Shown: positions 26,801 through 34,146, numbered from the stretch's first letter. The stretch: DNA of 64,000 nt from Arcobacteraceae bacterium (GCA_028687375.1 JAQUAG010000007.1:33756-97755); one strand, 5' to 3'. The notes: generated by a model not told the origin, from the letters alone. Numbers and translations: made by a program.

Positions 26801-27322
26801 GGATGTGCTATTAAAATTATCAATCCAGATACTATGGAAGAGTTACCAATCTTAGAAGATGGACTTATCATAGCAAGTGGTTCTAATGTGATGGTTGGAT
26901 ATCTGAATAATCTTGAAAAAACAAATGATGTACTGCTTCATCTTGATGGAAAAATTTGGTACAAAACAGGCGATAAAGGGCATATTGATGAAGATGGATT
27001 TATTACGATTGTTGATAGATATTCAAGATTTGTGAAAGTTGCTGGAGAGATGATAAGTTTAACAGCAATTGAAAATAAAATTTATGAAGCTATAAATAGT
27101 AGTGAGGATATTAAACTTGTAGCTATCAATCTACCTGATGAGAAAAAAGGGGAGAAAATAGTTCTTTTAATCAATAAAGAGATAGAAAATTTAAAGCAAA
27201 AACTTATTGATTTTGGATTAGAGCCATTGTGGATACCAAGTGAAATTAAAGTGATTGAAAATATTCCTCTTCTTGGGAGTGGAAAGATTGATTTTGCAGG
27301 GGCTAAGAAGTTAGCGTTTTAA
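23882..27322 (+). CDS. MFS transporter-acyltransferase-acyl-ACP synthetase fusion (LplT-Aas type)
   Basis: An 1146-residue three-part membrane protein. Residues about 1-405 form a 12-helix MFS domain like the lysophospholipid flippase LplT. About 430-610 is a PlsC-type acyltransferase with NHISWLD (near 449) and FPEGTISRSG (near 518). About 640-1146 is an AMP-forming acyl synthetase with SSGSEGAPKG (near 794) and EGYGATECSPV (near 933). In Escherichia coli, LplT and Aas are two proteins that reimport and reacylate lysophosphatidylethanolamine; here they are one chain. No frameshift is seen in the joints. Confidence 0.88.
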   Translation: MSKLLKITGFLPYIFVVFLNAFTDLGHKIIIQNTIFKVYDGSEQIILTAIVNGLILLPFILLFSPAGFISDKYKKEKVMQMSAIFAVVVTLLITLSYYLGLFWVSFFLTFLLATQSAIYSPAKYGYIKELLGSNNIASGNGAVQSVTIVAILGGMFLYSIGFESLLVNQTSEATILQDIAPLGILLFLGSLLELFLAYKLPNKTIELTSQEFTFSSYLKGKYLQKNIKLIKRNEIILLSIVGLSIFWAISQVVLAVYPAYIKEHLSITNVVIIQGLMAVSAIGIVIGSLLASRLSKNYIEVGMVPVGSVGVFITILLIPYLNDVVSSGVNFFFFGIFGGLLIVPLNSLIQYHASTKRLGLVLSGNNFIQNIFMFSFLVLTVGCSFINITAVEIFSMIAFITFLSTFYTIYKLPQSLVKLFVSLFFSFRYKLIVEGIENIPQNKGVLLLGNHISWLDWAFVQMASPRPIRFVMERSIYEKKMIKPFLDFFKVIPISTSGGRKSLDEVARCLNNRDVVCIFPEGTISRSGHLGEFKRGFEIATAQVEDAVIIPFYISGLWGTKWSRSNINFKEIKDTKYKKDVIVSFGKPQDIQTKAMKVKQKVFELSVDSWNKYINGFQNLDRIYIDTVKRNGSKVALADSSGEEFSYYKMMTMSVFFKNLIEKHKEQNIGLILPTTSIGAIINISTILAGKTVVNLNYTASKDSIIYGINEAEIQNIYTSRKFCEKLKDKGIAIDEILENVNVIFLEDIKKNSSKFQIVPIILRYGFIKFAPAFLVQMLYGSKNNLDTVGAILFSSGSEGAPKGVMLTHRNLLTNVKQISEMLNITQNEVFLGSLPIFHAFGLTVTTLLPLLEGIKLVSHPDPTDGLGIGKAVAKNRVTFMCATSTFIRLYLKNKKLTPLMFESLNMVFAGAEKLSPLVANEFKQTFGVGVYEGYGATECSPVISANIPDNLDINYWQTQIGHKRGTIGMPLPGCAIKIINPDTMEELPILEDGLIIASGSNVMVGYLNNLEKTNDVLLHLDGKIWYKTGDKGHIDEDGFITIVDRYSRFVKVAGEMISLTAIENKIYEAINSSEDIKLVAINLPDEKKGEKIVLLINKEIENLKQKLIDFGLEPLWIPSEIKVIENIPLLGSGKIDFAGAKKLAF

Positions 27323-27340
27323 CCAAATATTTGGTACTAT
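27323..27340 (+). promoter_or_regulatory. palindrome next to a candidate purE -10 box
   Basis: CCAAATATTTGG is a perfect 12-bp palindrome starting right after the stop of the MFS fusion gene. It abuts TACTAT (27335-27340), a possible -10 for purE. It may be an operator or simply a weak hairpin. Confidence 0.35.
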
Positions 27341-27373
27341 ATCAGAATTTAAAATTAAAAAAAGAGGTTTAAA

Positions 27374-27868
27374 ATGAATTTTATTTCAATAATAATGGGA
27401 AGCAAAAGTGACTATGAGATAATGAAAAATTGTGCGGATACTTTAGAAGAATTTAGCGTTAAATATGAACTTATCATCAGTTCAGCTCATAGAAGTCCAG
27501 AGAGAACAAAAACATATATCAAAGAAGCAGAAGAAAAAGGTGCAAAAGTATTTATAGCAGCTGCTGGAATGGCAGCACATTTAGCTGGAGCTTTGGCAGC
27601 AGGGACAACCAAACCAGTAATTGGTGTACCTATGAAAGGTGGAGCGATGGATGGTATGGATGCTATGCTTAGTACAGTTCAAATGCCTGCTGGTATGCCT
27701 GTTGCTACAGTTGCACTAGGAAAAGCAGGGGCTGTAAATGCAGCTTATCTTGCTATGCAAATCTTAGCTATCACTGATAAAGAGTTAGCAGTTAAATTAA
27801 AAGAAGATAGAATCGTAAAAGAGAAAAAAGTTGTAAATGATTCAAGGGAGATAGAGATAATTTTATAA
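27374..27868 (+). CDS. purE: N5-carboxyaminoimidazole ribonucleotide mutase
   Basis: A 164-residue class I PurE that moves the carboxyl group of N5-CAIR to C4 in purine synthesis. It has the GSKSDYEIM start, the SAHRSPERT motif carrying the catalytic His, and AAAGMAAHLAGALAAGTTKPVIGVP. AGAGG precedes the ATG. No purK in view. Confidence 0.95.
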   Translation: MNFISIIMGSKSDYEIMKNCADTLEEFSVKYELIISSAHRSPERTKTYIKEAEEKGAKVFIAAAGMAAHLAGALAAGTTKPVIGVPMKGGAMDGMDAMLSTVQMPAGMPVATVALGKAGAVNAAYLAMQILAITDKELAVKLKEDRIVKEKKVVNDSREIEIIL

Positions 27869-27942
27869 TTATTTTTTTACTCGAGAGAAAGAAGTTTTAG
27901 ATTCGCAATGTATTGCAATAAATTTTTTTAAAGGATGTTCTA

Positions 27943-29385
27943 TTGGATTTAAAAATTATTTTCTTATTTGATACCAAAACAGAAGAGATTATTCACTATA
28001 ACAGTGGATTTTCAAATTTATTCGGATTAAATTATGTTGAAAACGAAAGTATTCAAGAACTGATAAAAGATGGTATCCACTCTTTATTTACTACAAGTAT
28101 GGGTAGGGCATTTTTTCTATACCAAGATAAGCAATATATCTTTGATATTGATAAAATTGATAATGGCATTATCATTTTTAGTGGTAATCAAAAACAAGAT
28201 GAAAACTCTAGTTTTAATGGAATTGTTGATGCTCATAAGCTTTTAAGGATGTTGGCTGATAATATTCCTGATATGCTTTGGGCAAAAGATGTCAATGGAA
28301 AATATATTTTTGCAAATAAAGCAATATGCAATAATCTTTTAATGGCAGATGATACAAGTGAACCTATTGGTAAAGGTGATGTTTTTTTTGCATTACGAGA
28401 AAGAGAAAAACATAAAGAGAACAAAGAATGGCATACTTTTGGAGAGATGTGTTTTAATTCAGATGAAGTTGTTTTAGAAAATATGAGCAATATGGTTTTT
28501 GAAGAGTATGGAAATGTAAAAGGAAAACCACTTTATCTTGAAGTGCATAAAGCACCTTTTTTTGATAATACTGGACGGTTACTAGGAACTGTTGGTAGTG
28601 GTAGAGATGTTACTAAAGAGGTTAAGGTACAAAGGGAATTACAACTTAAAGAGGAGTTGATGTATCAACATTCAAAGATGGCTATGATGGGTGAGATGTT
28701 AGAAAATATTATCCATCAGTGGAAACAACCATTGAGCCTTATCTCTGTTATGTCATCAACAGCACAAATGCATAATGAAATTGGAATAGAAGTCAATAAT
28801 GAAGAGTGTTTTGCAAATATTACGAAACATATATTACATTTGGCAGAAACTATTGATGATTTTAGAGATTTTTTTAAACACGATAAAGTGCAAACACTTT
28901 TTAATTTAAGTGATATTTATAAAAGAACTATTGATTTATTGTCAGCTAAAATCAAAAAAAATGATATTGTATTAATAGAAGATTGTGAACAATTTGAGAT
29001 GTTGGGATATCCAAGGGAGATAATCCAAGTTTTAATGAATCTATACGCTAATGCTTTTGATGAGTTTGAAACAATGAATCCTTTTGAAAAAAGATTGATT
29101 TTTACACAAATAACTCAAGATGATGAAAATGCTGTAATTTGTATTAAAGATAATGCTGGAGGAATTCCTCTTAATATTATTGATAAAGTTTTTGAATCTA
29201 AATTTACTACTAAAAGTGAAGATATTGGGACAGGAATAGGTCTTTATATGAGTAAAGAGATTATAACTAAGCATATGAATGGCTCAATTGTAGTTGTAAA
29301 TGAAGAGTATGAATATGAGGGAAAAAGTTATAAAGGAGCTTTATTTACTATTATTTTACCAATACAAAAAGGTGTAGCACACTAA
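27943..29385 (+). CDS. cytoplasmic PAS-domain sensor histidine kinase
   Basis: A 480-residue protein without membrane helices. It carries one PAS fold recognisable at about 95-230 (LADNIPDMLWAKDVNGKYIFANKA, then PFFDNTGRLLGTVGSGRDVT) and possibly an earlier one (about 1-80). A histidine kinase core follows: H box NIIHQWKQPL with the phospho-acceptor near His257, N box MNLYANAFDEFE, G boxes DNAGGIP and GTGIGLYMS. The HQWKQPL/HQWRQPL H box is common in Campylobacterota kinases. No response regulator is adjacent, so it is an orphan kinase. TTG start with AAGGA upstream. Confidence 0.87.
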   Translation: MDLKIIFLFDTKTEEIIHYNSGFSNLFGLNYVENESIQELIKDGIHSLFTTSMGRAFFLYQDKQYIFDIDKIDNGIIIFSGNQKQDENSSFNGIVDAHKLLRMLADNIPDMLWAKDVNGKYIFANKAICNNLLMADDTSEPIGKGDVFFALREREKHKENKEWHTFGEMCFNSDEVVLENMSNMVFEEYGNVKGKPLYLEVHKAPFFDNTGRLLGTVGSGRDVTKEVKVQRELQLKEELMYQHSKMAMMGEMLENIIHQWKQPLSLISVMSSTAQMHNEIGIEVNNEECFANITKHILHLAETIDDFRDFFKHDKVQTLFNLSDIYKRTIDLLSAKIKKNDIVLIEDCEQFEMLGYPREIIQVLMNLYANAFDEFETMNPFEKRLIFTQITQDDENAVICIKDNAGGIPLNIIDKVFESKFTTKSEDIGTGIGLYMSKEIITKHMNGSIVVVNEEYEYEGKSYKGALFTIILPIQKGVAH

Positions 29386-29400
29386 CACTTTTTTGTATTG
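29360..29400. terminator. bidirectional terminator overlapping the kinase stop codon
   Basis: CAATACAAAAAGGTGT (29360-29375) pairs with ACACTTTTTTGTATTG (29385-29400) over 16 positions (one G-U). The A/T runs inside the stem give a T-run in both directions. It serves the convergent kinase gene and the next minus-strand gene. Confidence 0.65.
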
Positions 29401-29410
29401 AAGGGGCAAA

Positions 29411-29803
29411 TTAGTTATTTTTGATACTCTTAATCCACTCCTCTGTAACTTTATGAAGAGTTTCACTTGGAACTTCAAGGAGTGAAATATCAAAACTATC
29501 TTCAAATTCACATATTCCAATACTTCTAGGTCGAACTGCTAATATTTGACTTACTGGAATCTCTTTTCCAAAACAAAAAATAAGATTTTTAGCATCAATA
29601 ATTCCATCAGCTATCACATTATTAGCTAATGATTTTGTATGAGCCATATGGTCAAAAATTGTAATATATATTGCAACTGGATGATTATCTATCTTTGATT
29701 TGAGGTATGTAAAGATTTCATCTATATTTTTATAAGTTGTTTCACTTTTTAAGATATTTATTGTAAATACAGGGTATTTTTCTTTGAGTAAAATTTGTTT
29801 CAT
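29411..29803 (-). CDS. conserved-looking hypothetical protein, 130 residues
   Basis: I do not recognise a named family with certainty. It is a soluble protein with mixed alpha/beta character, a central segment YITIFDHMAHTKSLANNVIADGIIDAKNLIFCFGKEI and no membrane segment or signal. A good SD (AAGGAAA) precedes the ATG, supporting expression. It is convergent with the sensor kinase and divergent from the DsrE-like gene. No function can be assigned. Confidence 0.7.
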   Translation of the reverse strand: MKQILLKEKYPVFTINILKSETTYKNIDEIFTYLKSKIDNHPVAIYITIFDHMAHTKSLANNVIADGIIDAKNLIFCFGKEIPVSQILAVRPRSIGICEFEDSFDISLLEVPSETLHKVTEEWIKSIKNN

Positions 29804-29956
29804 TTTATTTCCTTATTTTTATTATTAATATAATTTATTATATAAAAGAAATACTTAGATGCTTCATTGTTAAGTTTTTCATTAATAGTTTCAATACGAA
29901 TGAAAAGAGTATAAATTATTTTATTCCAGATATTTTGTATTATTAATTTAAAATAT

Positions 29957-29998
29957 TATATTACAATTTATTATATCATATTACAATTTTAATATAAT
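29957..29998 (+). promoter_or_regulatory. promoter of the DsrE-like gene with tandem repeat
   Basis: The element ATATTACAATTT occurs twice (about 29957-29968 and 29977-29988), one helical turn pair (20 bases) apart. It is followed at once by a perfect TATAAT at 29993-29998, 41 bases upstream of the GTG start. The repeats could be operator half-sites. The rest of the 235-base gap (29804-30038) is very A+T-rich with no other visible feature. Confidence 0.4.
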
Positions 29999-30038
29999 AG
30001 ATTCTTATCTATTAAACTTTACAAATAAGGATTATTCA

Positions 30039-30464
30039 GTGGAAAAATTATCAAAAAAATGGCTTATATTCTTTGCATCAATTACTTTTGTAGTTAATAG
30101 TTATGCTCAAGATATGCATAAAGTAGTAATACAAATTAGTTCAGATGATAAGCAACTTCAAGCATTAGCTTTAAACAATGCAGTTAATTTACAAAATTAT
30201 TATGGAATCGATAATGTTGATATAGTAGTTGTCGCATACGGACCTGGACTTTCAGCATTGACTGTGGATTCTGAAGAATCAAATCGTATCAAAAGTTTAG
30301 CTTTACAAAATATTGAATTTGATGCATGTGGAAATACTATGGCAAAAATTACAAAAAAAACAGGTAAAGAACCAATATTAACGGAAGGTGTTAAAAAAAT
30401 TCCAGCTGGAGTTGTAAAAATGGTTGAATTACAAGAAGCAGGTTATCAGTATATTAGACCTTAG
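30039..30464 (+). CDS. periplasmic DsrE/DsrF-like protein
   Basis: A 141-residue protein with a signal peptide (basic start, hydrophobic core, cleavage expected after SYAQ near residue 24). The DsrE-like sequence that follows has MHKVVIQISSDDKQLQALALNNAVNL, VVAYGPGLSAL and a single conserved-type cysteine in FDACGNTM. Members of this group are often linked with sulfur metabolism, but a periplasmic single-domain form has no settled role. GTG start with AAGG upstream. Confidence 0.72.
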   Translation: MEKLSKKWLIFFASITFVVNSYAQDMHKVVIQISSDDKQLQALALNNAVNLQNYYGIDNVDIVVVAYGPGLSALTVDSEESNRIKSLALQNIEFDACGNTMAKITKKTGKEPILTEGVKKIPAGVVKMVELQEAGYQYIRP

Positions 30465-30501
30465 TAGAGAGGTGTTAGATAGGTAAATAGAGACTGTATT
30501 G

Positions 30502-30525
30502 AGTGTTGTTTTAAACACTATTTTA
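30502..30525. terminator. weak hairpin between convergent genes
   Basis: AGTGTT/AACACT stem with a 6-base loop followed by ATTTT, overlapping the end of the ABC-F gene. A possible shared terminator for the DsrE-like and ABC-F genes. Confidence 0.35.
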
Positions 30526-32002
30526 AAAAGAATTCAGTATCACTTTTTTTGATAATACTTAATACTCTTAGGTTGAGGTTTTCAATAAAAGTTGTATCAT
30601 GACTCACCACAATCAAAGCTTTATCATACTCGACCAAAGCTTTCTCGATAGCTTCAATAGAATCTATATCCATATGGTTTGTAGGCTCATCAAGAATAAT
30701 CAAACTAATATTTTCCAATAAAGCTTTTGCTATAAAAAGTTTTCTAAGTTCCCCAGGACTTGCAAAGATATTTTCCAAAAGATTCTTTGGATTTGAAGAC
30801 ATTCTTCTTATAAGAGTAAAAAGCAAACCTTTTTTTTCATTATCAAAAAAGTTTATCTCTTCATATAATTTTTTGATTTGATTTTCTTCAATCTCTTGAG
30901 GAAGATATAAATAGTTATTATTTAAGCCAATTTTTGAAATAAGATATTTTAAAAAAGTGCTTTTCCCAACGCCATTATCCCCAACAATTGCTATTTTATC
31001 TTTTGAATTTATGGTTAAATTTGGATAATACAAAGTTTTTTCTTGGGATAATTTCAAACTTCCCTCTTCTAAATAAAAAGAGAATAAATTCTTTTTTAAA
31101 ATATCATTTTCTATTTTTATCCCTTTTGCAAACTCCTTATTCAATTCATTTCTTTTTAGCTTTTGCTCTTCATATTTTTTAGAAAAAGTTGTGACAAGTT
31201 TTGAATCATTTTTATCTTTTCCTGTAAGTTTGGCAAGATTTATTTTCTCTTTTGAGTCTTTATCATTTTTATCTATATTTTTTTTGGATAATCTACTTTT
31301 GGATAGTAATACTTTTTCTTTTTGAGTTTGAATATTTTTTTGAAGTTTTTTTAACTCTTTGTTAATATTTTCATTCTCTTTTATTAAAAAATCTCTATGC
31401 TGATTGAACTCTTTTATCGCATTGTCATAACGGCTTTTGTATGTATAGATATTTTGATTTTTTATGATGACTGTATTTGTACATAAAGTGTTTAAAACTT
31501 CCCTATCATGGCTTACTAAAATACCAATACCTCTAAAACTTTTCAAAGCTTCTAGTAGAATATTCTTTGAAGTATAATCCAAATGATTTGTAGGCTCATC
31601 CAATAATAAAACATCCACTTCTTGAAACAAAGCTATAGCAATTTGAATTCTTTTTTTCTCTCCATAACTTAGACTTTTCCATCTATAAAACCACTCATCT
31701 TGGATATGAAGCAACTCTTTTAATCTAAAAGTTTTACTATTAAAAGTACAAATAAACTCATCAAAACCTTCTGGAGTTTCAGTCAAACTTTGTTGGCAAT
31801 AATAAACCAAATCATTGCCAACTATACTTCCAAATTCAGGCTTTAGTTTTTTTGAGATAAGTTTTAAAAGTGTTGTTTTACCTGAACCATTATTTCCAAC
31901 AATACAACTCCAAGAAAATGGTTCAAAAGTGAGATTTAGATTTGTGAAAATATTTGTGTGTGAATAGTTAAATGTAAGATAATTTAATTGTAAATGTTGC
32001 AT
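30518..32002 (-). CDS. ABC-F family ATPase (ribosome-associated, possibly antibiotic-protection type)
   Basis: 494 residues with two ABC domains and no membrane segments, the ABC-F layout. Domain 1 has Walker A GNNGSGKTT (about 36-44), signature LSYGEKKR and LLLDEPTNHLD. A Lys-rich, helical linker of about 100 residues (190-300) joins it to domain 2, with Walker A GDNGVGKST, a degenerate signature SPGELRK and IILDEPTNHMD. ABC-F proteins act on the ribosomal E site; long linkers are typical of those that displace antibiotics, but housekeeping members exist. The leader (see below) looks regulated, which favours an inducible protection role. This is inference. Confidence 0.8.
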   Translation of the reverse strand: MQHLQLNYLTFNYSHTNIFTNLNLTFEPFSWSCIVGNNGSGKTTLLKLISKKLKPEFGSIVGNDLVYYCQQSLTETPEGFDEFICTFNSKTFRLKELLHIQDEWFYRWKSLSYGEKKRIQIAIALFQEVDVLLLDEPTNHLDYTSKNILLEALKSFRGIGILVSHDREVLNTLCTNTVIIKNQNIYTYKSRYDNAIKEFNQHRDFLIKENENINKELKKLQKNIQTQKEKVLLSKSRLSKKNIDKNDKDSKEKINLAKLTGKDKNDSKLVTTFSKKYEEQKLKRNELNKEFAKGIKIENDILKKNLFSFYLEEGSLKLSQEKTLYYPNLTINSKDKIAIVGDNGVGKSTFLKYLISKIGLNNNYLYLPQEIEENQIKKLYEEINFFDNEKKGLLFTLIRRMSSNPKNLLENIFASPGELRKLFIAKALLENISLIILDEPTNHMDIDSIEAIEKALVEYDKALIVVSHDTTFIENLNLRVLSIIKKSDTEFFLK

Positions 32003-32007
32003 AAGTT

Positions 32008-32068
32008 TCCTTGATTAATTTGTAAATGAGTATCAAGGATAATTGTGTTTTTTAGATTTTATCCTTGA
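32008..32068 (-). promoter_or_regulatory. three-arm attenuator-like leader of the ABC-F gene
   Basis: On the minus strand, arm 1 TCAAGGATAA (32068-32059) is fully complementary to arm 2 TTATCCTTGA (32042-32033). Arm 2 is also complementary over 8 bases (TCCTTGAT) to arm 3 ATCAAGGA (32015-32008), which contains the ABC-F ribosome binding site. The two pairings exclude each other: arm 1-2 frees the SD, arm 2-3 hides it. Confidence 0.65.
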
Positions 32069-32069
32069 A

Positions 32070-32087
32070 TTAGATTGAAGTGTTCAT
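32070..32087 (-). CDS. putative five-residue leader peptide (MNTSI)
   Basis: ATG-AAC-ACT-TCA-ATC-TAA with AAGGA 8 bases upstream. It sits between the candidate promoter and arm 1 of the ABC-F leader; its stop codon lies one base before arm 1. A good SD and the exact placement suggest it is translated to control the leader structure. No protein function is expected. Confidence 0.5.
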   Translation of the reverse strand: MNTSI

Positions 32088-32117
32088 TGTTTTTTTCCTT
32101 TAAAAGTTTATTTCATT

Positions 32118-32123
32118 ATTATA
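32118..32123 (-). promoter_or_regulatory. candidate -10 box of the ABC-F transcript
   Basis: TATAAT on the minus strand, with TTTAAG about 17 bases upstream. It would start a leader transcript near 32111, upstream of the leader peptide. Confidence 0.45.
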
Positions 32124-32195
32124 GATTTTATATTCTTAAATATCTATCAAGATATATTCCAGCTAATAGTTACTTTTACTAAAACATTTGTAAAT

Positions 32196-32308
32196 TTAAA
32201 TTTTTTTGCTTGCAAAGCCCAAAATATATCCATTAATGTCTTTAATATAAAACTCTCTTTGTCCATACCAAAAGAGTAATCAGAAGGCAAAATCTCCACA
32301 ATTTTACT
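32196..32308 (-). pseudogene. remnant of a VOC (glyoxalase/bleomycin-resistance fold) gene, C-terminal end
   Basis: Reading the minus strand gives KIVEILPSDYSFGM in one frame and, after a one-base slip, GQREFYIKDINGYILGFA in the next, ending at a stop at 32196. Together this is a typical VOC-family C-terminus (REF-x-x-x-D-x-x-G-Y-x-x-GF). The N-terminal part is missing, so this is a frameshifted fragment of a lost gene. Confidence 0.65.
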
Positions 32309-32487
32309 CTCTCATAGCACCTACAAAAATTAAATCATTATTCTTATAAATAATATCCATACAGCCATCAGGAACTATGGGAATAGAAATACTCTTTTAT
32401 GATATATTTTCGATACTCCAATAAGCATCGATGTATTTTATAAGAGTATTTGAGGGTTTATACTTTTTAATATGTAATCGTTGTCAT
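32304..32487 (-). pseudogene. remnant of an AraC-family regulator, N-terminal part
   Basis: The minus strand reads YKPSNTLIKYIDAYWSIENIS, then an in-frame TAA (32397-32399), then KSISIPIVPDGCMDIIYKNN and DLIFVGAM. The pattern (SYW-type segment, then PDGC-x-DI-I and F-V-G-x-M) is that of the N-terminal domain found in some AraC regulators. The helix-turn-helix part is absent. It is followed directly by the VOC remnant. Confidence 0.6.
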
Positions 32488-32604
32488 TGTAATTTATCTT
32501 TATTTTAATCTTTTAAATAATAGGTTACCTTTTTTCCATATTTGTTAATGAATTATTTTAGCTAAAGTAAAACTTATTAGTTCTTGATTCTATATTTTCT
32601 AAGA

Positions 32605-32633
32605 TTTTGAGGTCGAAAATTTCGACCTCAAAA
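32605..32633. terminator. bidirectional terminator at the end of the GNAT cluster
   Basis: TTTTGAGGTCGAA and TTCGACCTCAAAA form a perfect 13-bp stem with a 3-base loop and flanking A/T runs. It overlaps the stop codon of the last acetyltransferase gene. The rest of the 625-base region 32003-32627 holds the ABC-F leader and two gene remnants; 32488-32604 shows nothing else. Confidence 0.75.
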
Positions 32634-33119
32634 TTTTAAATCCATTTCCATACTAAAATTAATCAATTCTTGATTTCCTCTTTTAACCAAATTTTCTTTA
32701 ACTTGTTTAAATCCAAATTTCTCAAAAAATGGCTTTGCTGTGATACTTGCATCCACTTTGATTTTATCTATTTTATTGTCTTTTGCAAGTTTTAAAATAT
32801 GTGTTAATAGAAGTTTTCCTACTCCATAACCTTGATATTTAAAATGAATATAAAAACAATCAATATAACCATCATAATATTCACAAAAGCCTACCACTTC
32901 ATCTTCTAGCATACATAGATATGGTTTTGATTTTTCAAATCTTTTTTCCCAAGTTTTCAAATCATACTTTGGATTTGCCCAAGCGTTTAGTTGTTTTTTT
33001 GTGTAATCTTTTTTATTGATATTGTGAACTGTATTTATAAAAAGTTCAACTATTTGTTTTAAATATTTTTTATCGTAATCAATGATAAAAAAAGATTTAT
33101 TTTCAGAATTATTTAGCAT
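32628..33119 (-). CDS. GNAT family N-acetyltransferase (first of three)
   Basis: 163 residues with the GNAT fold. The acetyl-CoA loop is recognisable as IHFKYQGYGVGKLLLTHIL (Q/R-x-x-G-x-G/A pattern), followed by KVDASITAKPFFEKFGFKQV. The substrate is unknown; YxGY-type small proteins of this group are often annotated as YafP/ElaA-like. Its start overlaps the preceding GNAT gene by 7 bases. Last gene of a minus-strand series that begins upstream at hypE. Confidence 0.85.
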   Translation of the reverse strand: MLNNSENKSFFIIDYDKKYLKQIVELFINTVHNINKKDYTKKQLNAWANPKYDLKTWEKRFEKSKPYLCMLEDEVVGFCEYYDGYIDCFYIHFKYQGYGVGKLLLTHILKLAKDNKIDKIKVDASITAKPFFEKFGFKQVKENLVKRGNQELINFSMEMDLKF

Positions 33120-33565
33120 TTATAACTCATTGGCTGATACTTCAAACCTAAATACTCGCTTTGCTCACCATTGATTTTAAAGCCAAAAGCTTCATAGGTT
33201 TTGATGGCATAAAGTGACGCATTTACACTCATATTTGAAACATCATAATGTGCTTTTATATAGTTCCAAAGCTCTTTTGCAATTCCTTTTTTATGATGTT
33301 TTGAATCAACAAAAAGATGAAAAAGTCTATTTTTATTTTTGATTGCTATAAATCCTACAATTTTATTTTCTTGAACATATGCAAAATGCGCATAATCATC
33401 ACTTAAAATTCTTTCTTTGAAACTCTCTTCTAAAAGTTCTTCTTTAAACCATTGGGGAGTTTCTTTTTCAAAAATGTATGAAGTGAGTCCATTTGTTAAT
33501 TGGCTTAATTTTTGAGCATCAAAAGAGTTTGCTTTTCTAATAAAATTATTTAAATTATTTATCAT
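33113..33565 (-). CDS. GNAT family N-acetyltransferase (second of three)
   Basis: 150 residues. The GNAT acetyl-CoA motif is present as FVDSKHHKKGIAKELWNYIKAH, followed by VNASLYAIKTYEAFGFKINGEQ, where the Tyr in the last part is the usual general acid position. Substrate unknown. It overlaps both neighbours (ATGA with the upstream gene, 7 bases with the downstream one), so the three are one translational unit. It shares only motif-level similarity with the first gene. Confidence 0.85.
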   Translation of the reverse strand: MINNLNNFIRKANSFDAQKLSQLTNGLTSYIFEKETPQWFKEELLEESFKERILSDDYAHFAYVQENKIVGFIAIKNKNRLFHLFVDSKHHKKGIAKELWNYIKAHYDVSNMSVNASLYAIKTYEAFGFKINGEQSEYLGLKYQPMSYKC

Positions 33566-34116
33566 TTTATCTCACCTTTGTTAACATTTCCTACTATAGT
33601 AAGAGAATTTTTCATTTGTAAATATAGGTTATCATATTCATTTTTTGTTAATTTATCTTTATAAGAAAGAAGTAAAAGTTCTAATTTTGCTGAGTTTTGT
33701 CTAAAAGGTATTTGAAAATGTTTATGTTCATTTATTACAAAATCAAATTTTTTATAAAAATCAAACCTCTTTTTTGTAATATGGTCACTTAAAAGTTCAA
33801 TTTCTAAAATGCAGTTATTATGTCTCGATAAAAAATCCTCTAAGATTTTAGAACCATAAGATTGACCTCTTAAAGTTGGATTTACGGCAAAATGTTCTAT
33901 AAATGTATGTTGCGTAAAAGACCAAAAAAATAAAATGGCTACAATATTTTCATCTTTTATGAAGGCTATTGGATTATAGTTTTCATTTTTTATAATTGTA
34001 TTTTGTTCTTTGAGTGTTCTTTTTTCTTCACTTGGAAAAGAGCTTTCATAAAGTTCCCATGATTTATAAAAATAATCTTTTTCACAATCTTTTAGATTAA
34101 TTATTTGTAGTTCCAT
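33562..34116 (-). CDS. GNAT family N-acetyltransferase (third of three)
   Basis: 184 residues, the longest of the three. It contains IEHFAVNPTLRGQSYGSKILEDFLSRH, a clear acetyl-CoA-binding loop (R-G-Q-x-x-G), then CILEIELL and RFDFYKKFDFVINEHKHFQIPF. Substrate unknown. It follows ribE after 30 bases on the same strand. Confidence 0.83.
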   Translation of the reverse strand: MELQIINLKDCEKDYFYKSWELYESSFPSEEKRTLKEQNTIIKNENYNPIAFIKDENIVAILFFWSFTQHTFIEHFAVNPTLRGQSYGSKILEDFLSRHNNCILEIELLSDHITKKRFDFYKKFDFVINEHKHFQIPFRQNSAKLELLLLSYKDKLTKNEYDNLYLQMKNSLTIVGNVNKGEIK

Positions 34117-34146
34117 AGTAATCTCTATCTAGATTTAATGGTTATT

